Position numbers and translations under genes: made by a program. This document shows, one piece after another, positions 1-9,686 of a DNA stretch of 64,000 nt. Every line of letters begins with the position of its first letter. Position 1 is the first letter of the stretch. The stretch is from Polyangiaceae bacterium (GTDB lineage: Bacteria > Myxococcota_A > Polyangia > Polyangiales > Polyangiaceae): the NCBI GenBank assembly GCA_041389725.1, contig JAWKRG010000004.1, positions 310,001 through 374,000 of the forward strand, read 5' to 3'. The notes under the pieces are model-generated. The model had not been told where the DNA came from. It worked only from the letters and a program-made list of their open reading frames with translations, and did not search any database.

Positions 1-3000
1 GGGCTCGCCGTCTTCGTCGGATTCGCAACCGGGATAGGAGATGAAGCGCTCTTTGGGCACGTCGAGCTTGCCCCGCAGGCGCCAGTAGTTGGCGTCGCGG
101 TAGTCCTTTTGAGCGTACTTCGGCGGCACGGGGACTTCGCCGACGTTTTCGCCGGCGTCTTCGCGGCGTTGGAGGGACCAGGTGTGTTGCCATTCGGCGT
201 GCTTGGCGATGCCGGTCTGCGTGTGCACCCAGGCACCCAGAAACGGCACTGCTGCATCCGCCACCAGGTTCGTGGCGAGGCGGTGCACCACTGGCGTTTC
301 TGCCCAGAAGTGCGCGCGAACCGGTTCCAGACGGTCAAGCTCCGCCGCGAGCGCATTGACAATCTCTGATCGTGTCCTGGTTTCGAAGGATCCCAGCAGC
401 CCTTCCGCGCAAGTCAGGACGTGCGCCTCGAACGCTTGGCGCTGAAGAGTGTCGTCTGTGACTGCTTCTGCATTGAATTTGCCCTGAGAGCGGTACCACC
501 GCCGCTTGAAGACAGCGTTTTCTACGAGCGACAGTTGAGGTGAAGTGGCGATAGCTGATCGCCTCGCAGCCACGAGGCGATCCGTCGTGTCTGGCGAGCA
601 AAAGGCACGCGAATCAGCAGCCATCTCAAGTTTCGCAGAGTCACAGCTCGCGGCGCACACGTCCGGATCGTTGGTCAGACCAAACAATCGATAAACGTGC
701 CAGTCGATTTCCTCTTGCAGTCCAACGAGCCGCCGGCTTCGACGATCATGTTCCGCCGAAGCGCGCTCCCACTGCGACACAATGTCCTTTCCACTCGTGG
801 ACTCATCGCTCAACGGCTCGGTAAAGGCGCAAATGGAAATGCTTGTCGCTATGTTCGTGCACTCTCGGGCCAGTTCGCGCAGTGTTGAAGCCTCGAGGCC
901 CGGCGGCAACGGTAGTGCCTTGAGCTTCGTACCATCGAACTCAAAACGGAACTTGTCTTCGTCCGCCTGCAGTACGCCACGGTCACTAGTAGCGCCCTTG
1001 TTCATGAACATTTGCTTCATCCAGAAGCAGGCGGTGGAGCTGTTTAGGTAGGCTAGGAGGGCGTAGTGGTCGTCTTCGGTGGCGGATTCGGGGAGTTTGA
1101 TGATGGGGGCGGAGCGGTTGAACACCTTGCCGCCGCGGTCGAGAACGAAGTGGTTGTGGGTGGCGACGAAGGCGAAGGCTATAGAGAAAGGCGTGCTGCG
1201 TTTCGACTTGTAGAAGCTCCTGTATTCGAACCAAGCCAAGCCTGCCTGCAGGGTGTTCTTTCCAAACTGCTGTCGATTGATGAGGACAGTGCGGTACTTC
1301 CAGAAATGGTGGCGTAGCAAGCTCGATTCGACCGGGAGGCGCGGCACTAGTTCTTCGTCGTACGGAAAGAGCACGGATTCCGGGCAGTCCAAACTCCAAT
1401 CACGGACATTCTCCCCGACACCGAATCCGCGAACGGTTGAGTCGGTCGCTCCCAGTCGCCGCAACCACCCGGGCGGACCGGCGAAGACATCGTCTTCGCC
1501 CATGATCGCGTCGAACCCGATTGCCGTTGTCAGATCCCCCAACCGCTTCTCCGCGCGACTCTCCAGCAACTCCTTCAGCTCCGTCGCACCACCGCCACCA
1601 AGGCTCCAGGGGTGCTGCGCCAAGCTGCTGCGTTCGACCTTCGCGACCGTGATGTAGTCGTTCTCGAATCCCACCTCGCTCCAATGGTCCGCGATGCTGC
1701 GCCATACGAGTCCTTGCTCGGGGTCTCCTGGTGTAGACGGTTCACCCCGGCTTGCCAGAACCGAATGCACTTCTGAGCCTTGCGGCTCGTCGTGAGTGCC
1801 AAAGAGAAGCACCGTCGGCGTGCCGTGACCGGGAATGTAGGCGCCGGACGTGTTGATGATGAGGTTGAGGTCCACGGCCGGCAGGTACTCCTCGATCAGG
1901 CGCTTGCCGAATTCGCGCTTCATGAAGGAGTTCGCGGTGATCATACCGACGAATGCGCGCGGCTTGCCGAGCTGGAAGAATCGCTCTGCGAAGGGCGCAG
2001 CCAGCGAGTACTTGCCAGCAGCGGACACGTAGTCCTTCCGATACCGCTCCCGCAGCGCCTTGTCCTTCACCGTGATGTACGGCGGATTGCCGACCACTGC
2101 GGTGTACTCTTTGTAGAGCACTTCGCGCGCAGCGGCTTCGTCCTCCAGCGCGAACTCCTGCCCCTGCCAGATGGCGCGGGACTGACCACCTTTGACTTCG
2201 CCGAAACTCTGCTGCGCGCCTTCGGTGGCGATGCCTTTGAGTTGGGGGTTGTGCAGGAGGGAATCTGCAACGACCAAGTGCAGGGGCAGTTCCGGCGCGT
2301 CAGCGAGCTGGGTGAAGCCTGCTTTTTCGAGGTACGCGAGGGTGAGGCGGAAGCGGGCAATGGCGACGGCGTAGGGATTGATATCGGCGCCGTGCACGGC
2401 GTCTAGCGCGAGGCGCGCGGCTTCGCGCACACCGAGGCCGGGCTCGCCGCGCAAGCGGTGGTCGAACAAGCGCTCGAAGGCGCCGAGCAAGAAGTGACCG
2501 CTGCCGCAGGTGGGGTCGATGAGCGTGGTGTCGCCCAGGCCGAAGCGCTCGATGGCGGGCTCGAGGGTGCGATCCAAGATGAAGCTTTCGACGAAGCGCG
2601 GCGTTTGCAAGAGCGCGTAGCGCTTGCGCACGTTTTCGCTCAGGTCTTGGTACAGGTCGCCGAGGAAGCGCGTGTCGGCTTGGCCGAAACGGAACGCCGG
2701 CGCCTCCACTTGCGGCAAACGGAACAGATTCAGCAGCGCCTTGGCCGCATCCGCCGATGGCGCCAGCAGCCACACCGGATTGTGGCGCGCATCGAACAAA
2801 TCTCGCGCTGCGGAGAGGCGCGACAACTCGCGAAAAACGGTGAGCAAGTAGTCGCGCTCGGTGAGCGAGGGCGCCAGCTGAAAGAACAGTGTCTGGCTAT
2901 CGATCGCACCCGGTCCTGCCAAGCGCGGATGCTGCAACAGGCCGCGGTCTTCGAGCGTGCGCACGAACACACATGACAGCAGCCAGGCCGCCGCCACCTG

Positions 3001-3246
3001 GTCGATGAAGTTACGGCGCCAAACCGCGAAGCTGTCCGCGGTGCGCTCGCCTTGCTTCTCGGCGGCGTGGCGCGCCTTGAGCGCACGAGTGACCGCGGGC
3101 GATGCATCCGCGCGGGCGAGCAAGTCCTTGATCAGCAGCGCCAGCACGCCCTGCGCTTCTTTCAGAAAGCGCGCGCTGTCCAAGGTGGCCTGAGGATCGG
3201 CTTGGGAGACGAGCTCGGCGCTGGATTTTTTTTTGCGACTTGCCAT
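1..3246 (-). CDS. pglX: BREX type 2 DNA adenine methyltransferase PglX (3' end beyond window)
   Basis: One open frame of 1082 codons runs leftward from an ATG at 3246 and leaves the window at base 1 without a stop, so the C-terminus is missing. Seen: a SAM-binding motif I of the form DPTCGSGHF near residue 243 and the N6-adenine methylase motif NPPYI near residues 387-391. The last visible part reads YWRLRGKLDVPKERFISYPG, a stretch I associate with the C-terminal region of BREX-2 PglX proteins. PglX is the modification methylase of the Pgl/BREX phage-defence system and marks host DNA. The start lies 12 bases after the pglW stop, with no strong ribosome site, suggesting coupling to pglW. Family length is about 1200 aa, so perhaps 100 residues lie outside. 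pglY and pglZ would be expected further left. Confidence 0.85.
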   Translation of the reverse strand, partial: MASRKKKSSAELVSQADPQATLDSARFLKEAQGVLALLIKDLLARADASPAVTRALKARHAAEKQGERTADSFAVWRRNFIDQVAAAWLLSCVFVRTLEDRGLLQHPRLAGPGAIDSQTLFFQLAPSLTERDYLLTVFRELSRLSAARDLFDARHNPVWLLAPSADAAKALLNLFRLPQVEAPAFRFGQADTRFLGDLYQDLSENVRKRYALLQTPRFVESFILDRTLEPAIERFGLGDTTLIDPTCGSGHFLLGAFERLFDHRLRGEPGLGVREAARLALDAVHGADINPYAVAIARFRLTLAYLEKAGFTQLADAPELPLHLVVADSLLHNPQLKGIATEGAQQSFGEVKGGQSRAIWQGQEFALEDEAAAREVLYKEYTAVVGNPPYITVKDKALRERYRKDYVSAAGKYSLAAPFAERFFQLGKPRAFVGMITANSFMKREFGKRLIEEYLPAVDLNLIINTSGAYIPGHGTPTVLLFGTHDEPQGSEVHSVLASRGEPSTPGDPEQGLVWRSIADHWSEVGFENDYITVAKVERSSLAQHPWSLGGGGATELKELLESRAEKRLGDLTTAIGFDAIMGEDDVFAGPPGWLRRLGATDSTVRGFGVGENVRDWSLDCPESVLFPYDEELVPRLPVESSLLRHHFWKYRTVLINRQQFGKNTLQAGLAWFEYRSFYKSKRSTPFSIAFAFVATHNHFVLDRGGKVFNRSAPIIKLPESATEDDHYALLAYLNSSTACFWMKQMFMNKGATSDRGVLQADEDKFRFEFDGTKLKALPLPPGLEASTLRELARECTNIATSISICAFTEPLSDESTSGKDIVSQWERASAEHDRRSRRLVGLQEEIDWHVYRLFGLTNDPDVCAASCDSAKLEMAADSRAFCSPDTTDRLVAARRSAIATSPQLSLVENAVFKRRWYRSQGKFNAEAVTDDTLQRQAFEAHVLTCAEGLLGSFETRTRSEIVNALAAELDRLEPVRAHFWAETPVVHRLATNLVADAAVPFLGAWVHTQTGIAKHAEWQHTWSLQRREDAGENVGEVPVPPKYAQKDYRDANYWRLRGKLDVPKERFISYPGCESDEDGEP

Positions 3247-3258
3247 GGGTGCTTCGGT

Positions 3259-6200
3259 TCAGGCGGCGCTCGTACTTTCATCGATACGCTTCGCGAGCCA
3301 GGTGTGAGAGATCCGCAGGGCGTGGGAGGGCAGTACTCCGGGAATTGACAGCTCGCCGTTGATGGCGGGCACGCCAGAGGTATCGCGGCCCGGCACCAGC
3401 AGAAAGATGGCGGCGGATTCGTCGCGCTTGGAGGCGGCGAGCAGCGCCTCGAGGAAATTCGTGAGGTGATAGCGCGCGATCAAGCCAGGCTGGATCAGGA
3501 GCAGGGGCGACTGCGGAGGCAGCAACTCCGCCGCAACCTGCTCCGCGGACTTTTCTGCAAGACTGCGCAGGTTGCGCCAGGCGGCGCCAGTCGGACCCTC
3601 ACGGTCCGCAGAGTGGATCAACTCCTCGTCCACTCCCTGCGTTTTCATCTGTTTGATGAGCTTGCGGTCGAACTCGACCACAGGCGCGCGGATGGCATCG
3701 GCAAGGGCGAGTGCGGCAGCGGGAGCCAAATCCGTCGTGACCGAAAGCACGCGGAAGGCTCGGCGCTCCACGGCATCTTTCAGCCGCTCGCTCAGCTCGC
3801 GCTCGGCAACTTCGGCGGCCTCGATGGCACGCTCACGCACGGGCAGCGTGGTCAGGGAAATGCCACCTGTGCTGGTGCGCAGCACGGTGCCGAAGCGCGT
3901 GCCCGGCCGCTGGTAGCAGCGTTCATCCGGGTTCCACAGCAGACCGAGGGGCTCGAGCAGGGCGTCGAGAGGCGGGCGCTCGGGCAGGGGCGCGGCGTCC
4001 GGGTAGCGCGCGCTCACCCGTTGTCGCAACTGGGCCTCGGTCATGGCTCCGCTGAGCACGGGCGTGGTCAGATCCAGGGCGCGCTCAGCGGACATGCCTC
4101 GGGGGTAGATCTCCATTCGTGCCGAACGAGCCGCGCTCTTGCTCGCCGCTGCGGCGAGGTCGATCAGGCGCTCGGCACCAATGGCTGCGAGGGGTGTTTC
4201 CGCGACTACTTCCGCGAGAACTCGACCGGCTTCACCTGCAGCGGCGACTTGGTCGCGAGCCGCGAGCTCATCCGCCGCGCGCCCGAGTGCGCGCACAGCG
4301 TCGGCGTGGGCTTCACTGGCGAACAGCCACGGGCTGTCGTGAATGCGCAGCAAGCGGAGTCCGGAGGGATCGTCGCGCTGCACGTCGGCAACCACACGCA
4401 CCAGCGAACCCGCACGCGCATGGGTTCGCTCCAGCGGCTCCGACTCGTCGTAAGGGATGAGTTCCGTCAGCGCCGCCGCCGCGCGATCCAAGGGCGTGGC
4501 GCCGCCCGCGGCGGACACCACCGACTGCACCAAGTGCGCCAGCTCCGGCAGTGCGCCGTGCTTCGCCCAGTCTTCCCGCGTCTTGCCGAGCTGGATGTAC
4601 ACCGCGGGTTGCGTGACGCCCTTGTCGGCCGCGACCTCTCGCACACTCACGTCGAGCCGCCCGTCGAAAGGAGCCACCAGCCCGAACAGGCGATCCACGA
4701 CGTCGCGCCGCCCCTTCTGCTTCGGTTGCAGCGCTTGCACCCAGCCTTCCAGGGTCGTGGGATGTTGGCGCTCGTTGGCACGGCGGTTCTCGGCGTCCAG
4801 CAGCTTGGACAGCTTGGCGACATCGAAGCCCTGGCGCTTGGCGAGTTCCGCGACCTGGGATTGCGGAGCGCGAGCGACGACCGCCAGGGTGTGCAGGCCA
4901 GCGTCCCGGAGCGCGGTCGCAACATCCGTGGGCAAACCCGCGGTGGTGATCAGCAAGTCATCCCCGCGGTACGCGGGAAAGAAGGGCGCCGAAGCGGCGG
5001 CAGATGCCGCGTGCAGCGGCGCCCAACGTTCGCGAAACTTCAAGATCTCTCGCGCGACCTCGGTGCCGACTCCTCGCACCGCCGAAAGACGGTTGTCGGG
5101 CAGGCTGTGCAGATCTCCGGCGCAGGTCAGGCCAGCGCGGTCGAGAGCGTTGCGAGCGCGATTGGAAAGCGGCAACGCGCCGATGGGCGTCTGTGGCGTG
5201 ATGCGCGCGACGTCCGCGTCTCCGAGCTCAGTGGCGATCCCGCTCGTTGCAGCGGACGGAGCCGCGGGCGCGGGCGTGAGGGAGCGCTTGGGCTCCTCGA
5301 AGCAACGCTCCCACTCGCGCCGCATCTCCGTAGCGCTGATAAAGCGCTTCTCGAAGTCCGAAGCCAGCGCCCGGGTGAAGAACGCGTTCAATCGCTCGCG
5401 CACCGCGGGATCGAAACGCTCCGCAGCAATGGCAATGTGGGCGCCCGGATCTTTCGCGAGGGCTTCAACGCCACTTTCGTTGACGAAACTCGGGCGTGCA
5501 CCGGTCAGCATCTCATGCAAAGTGACCGCCGCGCTCCACCGGTCGGCACCGTCGTCCCAGCGCCCGCGGTCTGCCAGGAACGGGTCCCGATACGCGGCCG
5601 TGCCCACGCCCACCTCCGTGGCAGGCGTCGATGCCATGGAGAAGTCGAACAGCGTCAGATGATTGCGCCGCTTCGTTGCCGTGCCCACGCCGAGGTTCGC
5701 GGGCTTGATGTCGCGGTGCGTGACCCGCAGCTCTTCCAGGTGCTCGAGGGCGCGCAGCAGATCCTCGCCGTAGCGGCCCGCGTAATCCAATGAAACTGGG
5801 CCCTCGCGTAGCAACGCCGCGCGCAGGGTTTGATCGCCAGCGAGAGTGAGCAGCAGGCAACGGCGGCCCGCGATGGTCATGGGCGGATCGACCAAGCGCA
5901 CGACCGGCGCACTCTCGAACTTTTCCAACACGCTCGCCTCGGCGTCCAAACGTTCGTCGTGGCTGGCGTCCAAACTCACTTTCAGCGCGTACCGCCGGCC
6001 GTCGCGCTCGACTTCCAGAACCCGGGAGCTCGCGCCCTCGCCCAGCTGGCGAATCACGAGCAGGTTGCCGTCGAGCACGTCGTCCTTGCCCGCTTGCAGC
6101 GGATCCACCACGGGGCGCGCGTCGGCTTCGGGCGCCGTCAGCACGTCGAGGAGCAGAATCAGCCACTCTCCGACGTCGTCCGCTCGCTCGATGGGGCTAC

Positions 6201-7572
6201 GCGCGGTGGCCAAGCCTATCACGTCAGCGACTTCGTCTTTCAAATCGTCGGCGACGGCACGCGGATCGAACTTGCCCTCGCCGCGCAAGCGCTCGTCCGC
6301 GCTGGCCGCGTCCGTAGCCGGCGCCTGGCCCGTGAGTACGTGATAGGCAACTGCTCCCAAACTGAATACGTCGGAGATGGAGCTGCGCCGTCCTGGGTTC
6401 TCGCGCACTTCCGGCGCCTGATAGACGGTCCATGGATCGTCTGCCAAAGCCGACCAGTGCGTGGTGGCCTGAACCCGGTCGCTGCCGGCGAGTTGGAAAT
6501 TGAAGAGACGCGTTTCGATCTTGTCTTCGGGACCGCGGCGCACCAACACCGCATGGGGACTGAGCGCGCCGTGGGTGATGGCCTTCTTGTGGCAGAAAGA
6601 CAGCGCACGGCTGAGCTGCGAGATGATTTCGATGCGATCATCAAAGGAGAGCTTGGGATTGGCGCGCAGGAACGCGTCGAGCTGGATGCCCCCTGGGAAT
6701 TCATCGAACACCACGGTCGGCCCGAGGGGCGCGTCCACCACGTATTCGCGAGCGCGCAGGATGTCCGGATGCTCTTTCAGCTCGTCCAAGAGCTGGAACT
6801 CGCGATCCGCGGCGCGATGCAGCCGCTGCCGTCGCTCCACGCTGGTCTGTTGGGGCACCAGATACGTGCGTGCCCTAGCCCGCACCGTGCGCATGTCCCG
6901 ATGAGTGGCAGCGCGATCCTGAAAACCAACCCCCTCAATCAACACTTCCCCCAGCTCGTAGCTTCCGGCGTGACTCTTCCCAGCACGCGGACGGATCCCG
7001 AGAGCGCGCAAGGCCTGGGCCACGTCCCGAGCAACGGGCACAGAGATCCGCGGCGCGCGCCAATCTTTGGTTCGCCCGGGGAATTGATGGTGGATCACCG
7101 CATCGCGGAAGGTCTTGCGAGTGACCACGTTGGTGTCACCGTAGTTGCGGAAATCGAGCTGCACGTCTTCGTTGCTGAGAAACACCAACGCTTCCACGCG
7201 GGGCGCCCGGTGCTCGCGCATCTGCTGCTGGAGGCGCGTTTTGAGCACCTTGGCTTTGTGGTTGGCCAGGCGAAAAGGCGGGTCCATGTAGCGGCGGTGC
7301 TCGCCCTTGGGCGTGCGGTACCAGTCGACTGTGTCGCCCTCGTACAGCCCAGGCCCACTCTTGACTTCCACCAGGTACAGCGCCGAGTACCCGAGGATCA
7401 GCAGATCGATTTCGTACAGCGCGCCGCTGGCGGGGTCGAGCAGCTCCAGCAGTGCCCAGAGCTGGTACGGATCGCTGTCGGGCAGCGCTTCTCGGGCAAA
7501 CGCGATTGCCTCCGCTTCGTGCGGATGCGGGGTTTCCCCGACGAGAACGACGCGCGACTGAGAAAGCGCCAT
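3259..7572 (-). CDS. pglW: BREX type 2 serine/threonine kinase PglW
   Basis: A 1437-aa protein. Residues 50-75 carry a NERD nuclease-related motif (EID...VEVKSG, D56 and E69-K71). A first kinase-like domain follows, but its catalytic loop reads HGALSPH near residue 332 and its DFG position reads FNF, so it looks like a pseudokinase. A second kinase domain has the ATP lysine (YALKVS, about 529), HRDIKPAN (about 619) and DFS in place of DFG. A helix-hairpin-helix region lies near residue 827 and a long C-terminal region follows. This is the domain set of PglW, the protein kinase of BREX-2. The ATG at 7572 follows the upstream gene's stop by only 2 bases. A longer frame upstream to 8025 is antisense-like filler overlapping that gene and was not used. 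Confidence 0.9.
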   Translation of the reverse strand: MALSQSRVVLVGETPHPHEAEAIAFAREALPDSDPYQLWALLELLDPASGALYEIDLLILGYSALYLVEVKSGPGLYEGDTVDWYRTPKGEHRRYMDPPFRLANHKAKVLKTRLQQQMREHRAPRVEALVFLSNEDVQLDFRNYGDTNVVTRKTFRDAVIHHQFPGRTKDWRAPRISVPVARDVAQALRALGIRPRAGKSHAGSYELGEVLIEGVGFQDRAATHRDMRTVRARARTYLVPQQTSVERRQRLHRAADREFQLLDELKEHPDILRAREYVVDAPLGPTVVFDEFPGGIQLDAFLRANPKLSFDDRIEIISQLSRALSFCHKKAITHGALSPHAVLVRRGPEDKIETRLFNFQLAGSDRVQATTHWSALADDPWTVYQAPEVRENPGRRSSISDVFSLGAVAYHVLTGQAPATDAASADERLRGEGKFDPRAVADDLKDEVADVIGLATARSPIERADDVGEWLILLLDVLTAPEADARPVVDPLQAGKDDVLDGNLLVIRQLGEGASSRVLEVERDGRRYALKVSLDASHDERLDAEASVLEKFESAPVVRLVDPPMTIAGRRCLLLTLAGDQTLRAALLREGPVSLDYAGRYGEDLLRALEHLEELRVTHRDIKPANLGVGTATKRRNHLTLFDFSMASTPATEVGVGTAAYRDPFLADRGRWDDGADRWSAAVTLHEMLTGARPSFVNESGVEALAKDPGAHIAIAAERFDPAVRERLNAFFTRALASDFEKRFISATEMRREWERCFEEPKRSLTPAPAAPSAATSGIATELGDADVARITPQTPIGALPLSNRARNALDRAGLTCAGDLHSLPDNRLSAVRGVGTEVAREILKFRERWAPLHAASAAASAPFFPAYRGDDLLITTAGLPTDVATALRDAGLHTLAVVARAPQSQVAELAKRQGFDVAKLSKLLDAENRRANERQHPTTLEGWVQALQPKQKGRRDVVDRLFGLVAPFDGRLDVSVREVAADKGVTQPAVYIQLGKTREDWAKHGALPELAHLVQSVVSAAGGATPLDRAAAALTELIPYDESEPLERTHARAGSLVRVVADVQRDDPSGLRLLRIHDSPWLFASEAHADAVRALGRAADELAARDQVAAAGEAGRVLAEVVAETPLAAIGAERLIDLAAAASKSAARSARMEIYPRGMSAERALDLTTPVLSGAMTEAQLRQRVSARYPDAAPLPERPPLDALLEPLGLLWNPDERCYQRPGTRFGTVLRTSTGGISLTTLPVRERAIEAAEVAERELSERLKDAVERRAFRVLSVTTDLAPAAALALADAIRAPVVEFDRKLIKQMKTQGVDEELIHSADREGPTGAAWRNLRSLAEKSAEQVAAELLPPQSPLLLIQPGLIARYHLTNFLEALLAASKRDESAAIFLLVPGRDTSGVPAINGELSIPGVLPSHALRISHTWLAKRIDESTSAA

Positions 7573-7574
7573 GT

Positions 7575-8294
7575 TCAGGCTTGTTGCATGCTGCGCGCCC
7601 AGGCGGCGTCGACTGCGGAGGCATCGTCGGAGATCACGATGCGCCGCTGCGTCAGCTTCTTGTCGGCCGTGGCGTCGCCGTCCAGCTCCGGAGAAAGTAA
7701 CTCGGTGGCGCGATTGAGGTTCAGCAGCGGGCCAGCCAGGGCCGCGAGCTGCCGATGCCCAGGCGGGGTCGCGACACACGCGACCTGATCGCTCCAATCC
7801 AAGCCCGCCGCGCCCGCGAAGGCGACGATGGCCGCGGCAATGGCGCTCGGCCCCACGACGACCAGCTTGTCCGCGGGCCTGACGCTGCCCAGATCGAAGC
7901 TGGCGAGCTCGAAGTCCCAGGCTTTCGCGCAAGCATCCAAGAGCGCGCGCGGCGACGCAGGTGCGGCGGCACCGCGCTCCGCGCGCCACAGCTCCTCGCC
8001 ATGCACGGGCCGGAGCGGCTGCCACTCCGCGCCAAAGGCGTCATCCTCGGCGACGGCGCGCAATCCGAACACCGTGCGCGCGCCGAATGCGCCGGGCCAC
8101 TGAGCGTCCGCGTCGCGGATCAGCACGTCCAGCCGATCGATGGTCTCCAGATGACCCTTGACGGCGTTCCAGCGCGCATCCGCTTCCGATCCGAAGCGCC
8201 GGTCGGTGGCCTTGCGCGCTTCCACGAAACGCAGCGCCCGCAGCGCAGCGGCGTAGTAGGCGGTCTGTGCGTTGTGATCGACGGCTGTCTGCAT
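7575..8294 (-). CDS. uncharacterised 239-aa protein, first gene of the BREX-2 operon
   Basis: I do not recognise this family. The protein begins MQTAVDHNAQ and is rich in Ala, Leu and acidic residues, with no membrane segment or signal peptide, so it is probably cytoplasmic. The ATG at 8294 has a good ribosome site (AGGGG, 7 bases upstream). An in-frame extension to 8375 lacks one. The C-terminal half has alternating strands and small residues, such as KLVVVGPSAIAAAIVAF near residues 140-160, that could be a Rossmann-like fold; that is only a guess. Its TGA ends 2 bases before the pglW ATG, so it is almost certainly co-expressed with pglW and pglX. Its position makes it a candidate regulator or accessory of the BREX-2 module. 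Confidence 0.75.
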   Translation of the reverse strand: MQTAVDHNAQTAYYAAALRALRFVEARKATDRRFGSEADARWNAVKGHLETIDRLDVLIRDADAQWPGAFGARTVFGLRAVAEDDAFGAEWQPLRPVHGEELWRAERGAAAPASPRALLDACAKAWDFELASFDLGSVRPADKLVVVGPSAIAAAIVAFAGAAGLDWSDQVACVATPPGHRQLAALAGPLLNLNRATELLSPELDGDATADKKLTQRRIVISDDASAVDAAWARSMQQA

Positions 8295-8586
8295 CAAAGA
8301 GCCCCTTCCCCACGTCGAGCCCCCGGGCCGAGCTTGGGGGACGATGAGTTTGCTCGTGCAAGTCGCCGAATTCAACGGCGTTTTCCGAAGCTCGGCGGGC
8401 GTGAGTTTCCGGCCAAGGACGCGCAGCCCAGGCCCACAGCTATCGTAGTTTCCCGCTCTACAGTCCCCGCCCCGCCTTGCCCGCCCGAACGGCTTCTTTT
8501 CCGCGTGGCTCCATCGCTCGGGGCGGCGATGCCGCCCTGTCCTGACCTCCCTTGAGCCCCGAACATCCTCGGGACACGTTGATCGT
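8295..8586. promoter_or_regulatory. probable promoter region of the BREX-2 operon
   Basis: These 292 bases separate the leftward nuclease gene from the leftward BREX-2 genes. No convincing protein is coded here. I see no clear -35/-10 pair or strong terminator. The assignment as promoter region rests on position only. Confidence 0.4.
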
Positions 8587-9567
8587 TCACCCGCCCAATT
8601 CGCCGACGGCGCGTAGGAATTGCTCGAACTGCTGCTCAGTCTCGATCGAGAAGGTGAAGCCCGAATGGGTGGTCTTCTCGCTGCCCCAGGTGCTGAGCGG
8701 TATCAGTGACGTGAGCCGCTCCTTCAACATCGCTTCGGCTTCGGGGGATTGGTCCGTCGTGTAGATCTTGAGGTACTTCTTCCTGAACGAGATTCGCATT
8801 CTTCCGAGCGGTGAGCCTGCGTAGATCGAGAAGAATGCTCGGCGGTCGGCATTGCCGTCGCTGTGCTTTCGAAAGACATCCAAGGCGCGCTGGGCGAATG
8901 GGAACTCCATTTCCTCGAGCACCTCATCCCAGGATGTGCTGGCTGCCGCGCTGGTCACTCGCGCTGCGCGGCGGGTGTACACGTCGTCCAGCCCGAACAA
9001 CGGGAATCTCTGGTCCAAGGAGATCAGGGTTGCCCCTTCGTGTTCCACCGCGGTCAGCGCGAACGCGGAGATCGGGACCTCGAAGTTGCCGAGCCAGTCG
9101 GCTGCAAGAATCACTTCGGGGTCGAAGCTCTCGGCAACCAGCACAATTTCTGGTGAGCGCAGTTCGAACGCATCGCCGCGCAGAAGCGACCGAAGTTCTT
9201 CTGCACCCTCGTCGCTGCGGGCTCCCAGCGCATCTTGAAAACGCTGTGCGTCCCACTTGGCGACCATGGCCGCGTAGGAGATGGCCTGGAGTAGCTGGAG
9301 TTTGTCTCGGTCGCGCTTGAGCTCGAAGACGATCGGCGTTCCGTCCCGGCGAAGCCCCAGGAGATCGATGCGGTCTCGGCAGGACTCGTGTGGAACGACC
9401 TCCGAGCCGACCAAGAAAAGCTCGTCGAACCCAAGCTCGGCAGTAAATGAGTCCCACGACGCCTCGATGGCGGTCTGCAGGTCCGCGCGCTCCAGGATGT
9501 TCGATTGCTTGAGGGAAGTGCCTAACACCGGCACGAGTTGCTTGGAGGAAGCGTCCAGTTTGAGCAT
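8587..9567 (-). CDS. PD-(D/E)XK nuclease-like protein, NucS/DUF91 type
   Basis: A 326-aa soluble protein. Around residues 65-105 it shows the pattern D-hydrophobic-L-G-L...PIVFELKRDRDKLQLLQAISYA. This matches the catalytic core of NucS/DUF91-like PD-(D/E)XK nucleases: Asp, then Glu-x-Lys, then a Gln in a helix. The C-terminal 80 residues (YAGSPLGRMRISFRKKY onward) form a separate unrecognised domain, possibly nucleic-acid or sensor related. The ATG at 9567 has a GGAG site 6 bases upstream. It is divergent from the helicase operon at 9687, with 119 bases between. Location between BREX-2 and the helicase operon suggests a defence role. The reaction is not proven: it could be a restriction nuclease or a modified, inactive fold. 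Confidence 0.7.
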   Translation of the reverse strand: MLKLDASSKQLVPVLGTSLKQSNILERADLQTAIEASWDSFTAELGFDELFLVGSEVVPHESCRDRIDLLGLRRDGTPIVFELKRDRDKLQLLQAISYAAMVAKWDAQRFQDALGARSDEGAEELRSLLRGDAFELRSPEIVLVAESFDPEVILAADWLGNFEVPISAFALTAVEHEGATLISLDQRFPLFGLDDVYTRRAARVTSAAASTSWDEVLEEMEFPFAQRALDVFRKHSDGNADRRAFFSIYAGSPLGRMRISFRKKYLKIYTTDQSPEAEAMLKERLTSLIPLSTWGSEKTTHSGFTFSIETEQQFEQFLRAVGELGG

Positions 9568-9686
9568 TGCGGTCTCCGAAGTCTGAGCGCCCGATCATCC
9601 GCCTCGCGAGCTTCCAACGACAAGCGGTTTTGTTCGTCTGCCCCCCGGCCTCTGACTCTGGCAATCTCTCGACCTGACGCTTCAAC
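9568..9686. promoter_or_regulatory. divergent promoter region between nuclease gene and helicase operon
   Basis: A 119-base divergent gap with no coding sequence. It must hold the promoters for both the leftward nuclease gene and the rightward four-gene operon. The rightward ATG at 9687 has no obvious Shine-Dalgarno sequence, and an in-frame stop (TGA) lies 12 bases upstream. The transcript could therefore be leaderless or short-leadered. Confidence 0.4.

Noticed and set aside
3466..7788. Two long plus-strand open frames (775 and 652 codons) opposite pglW
   Set aside because: They are antisense to a gene with clear domain motifs and read as Arg/Gln-rich sequence without any family. They arise because GC-rich codon bias opens the complementary frames.
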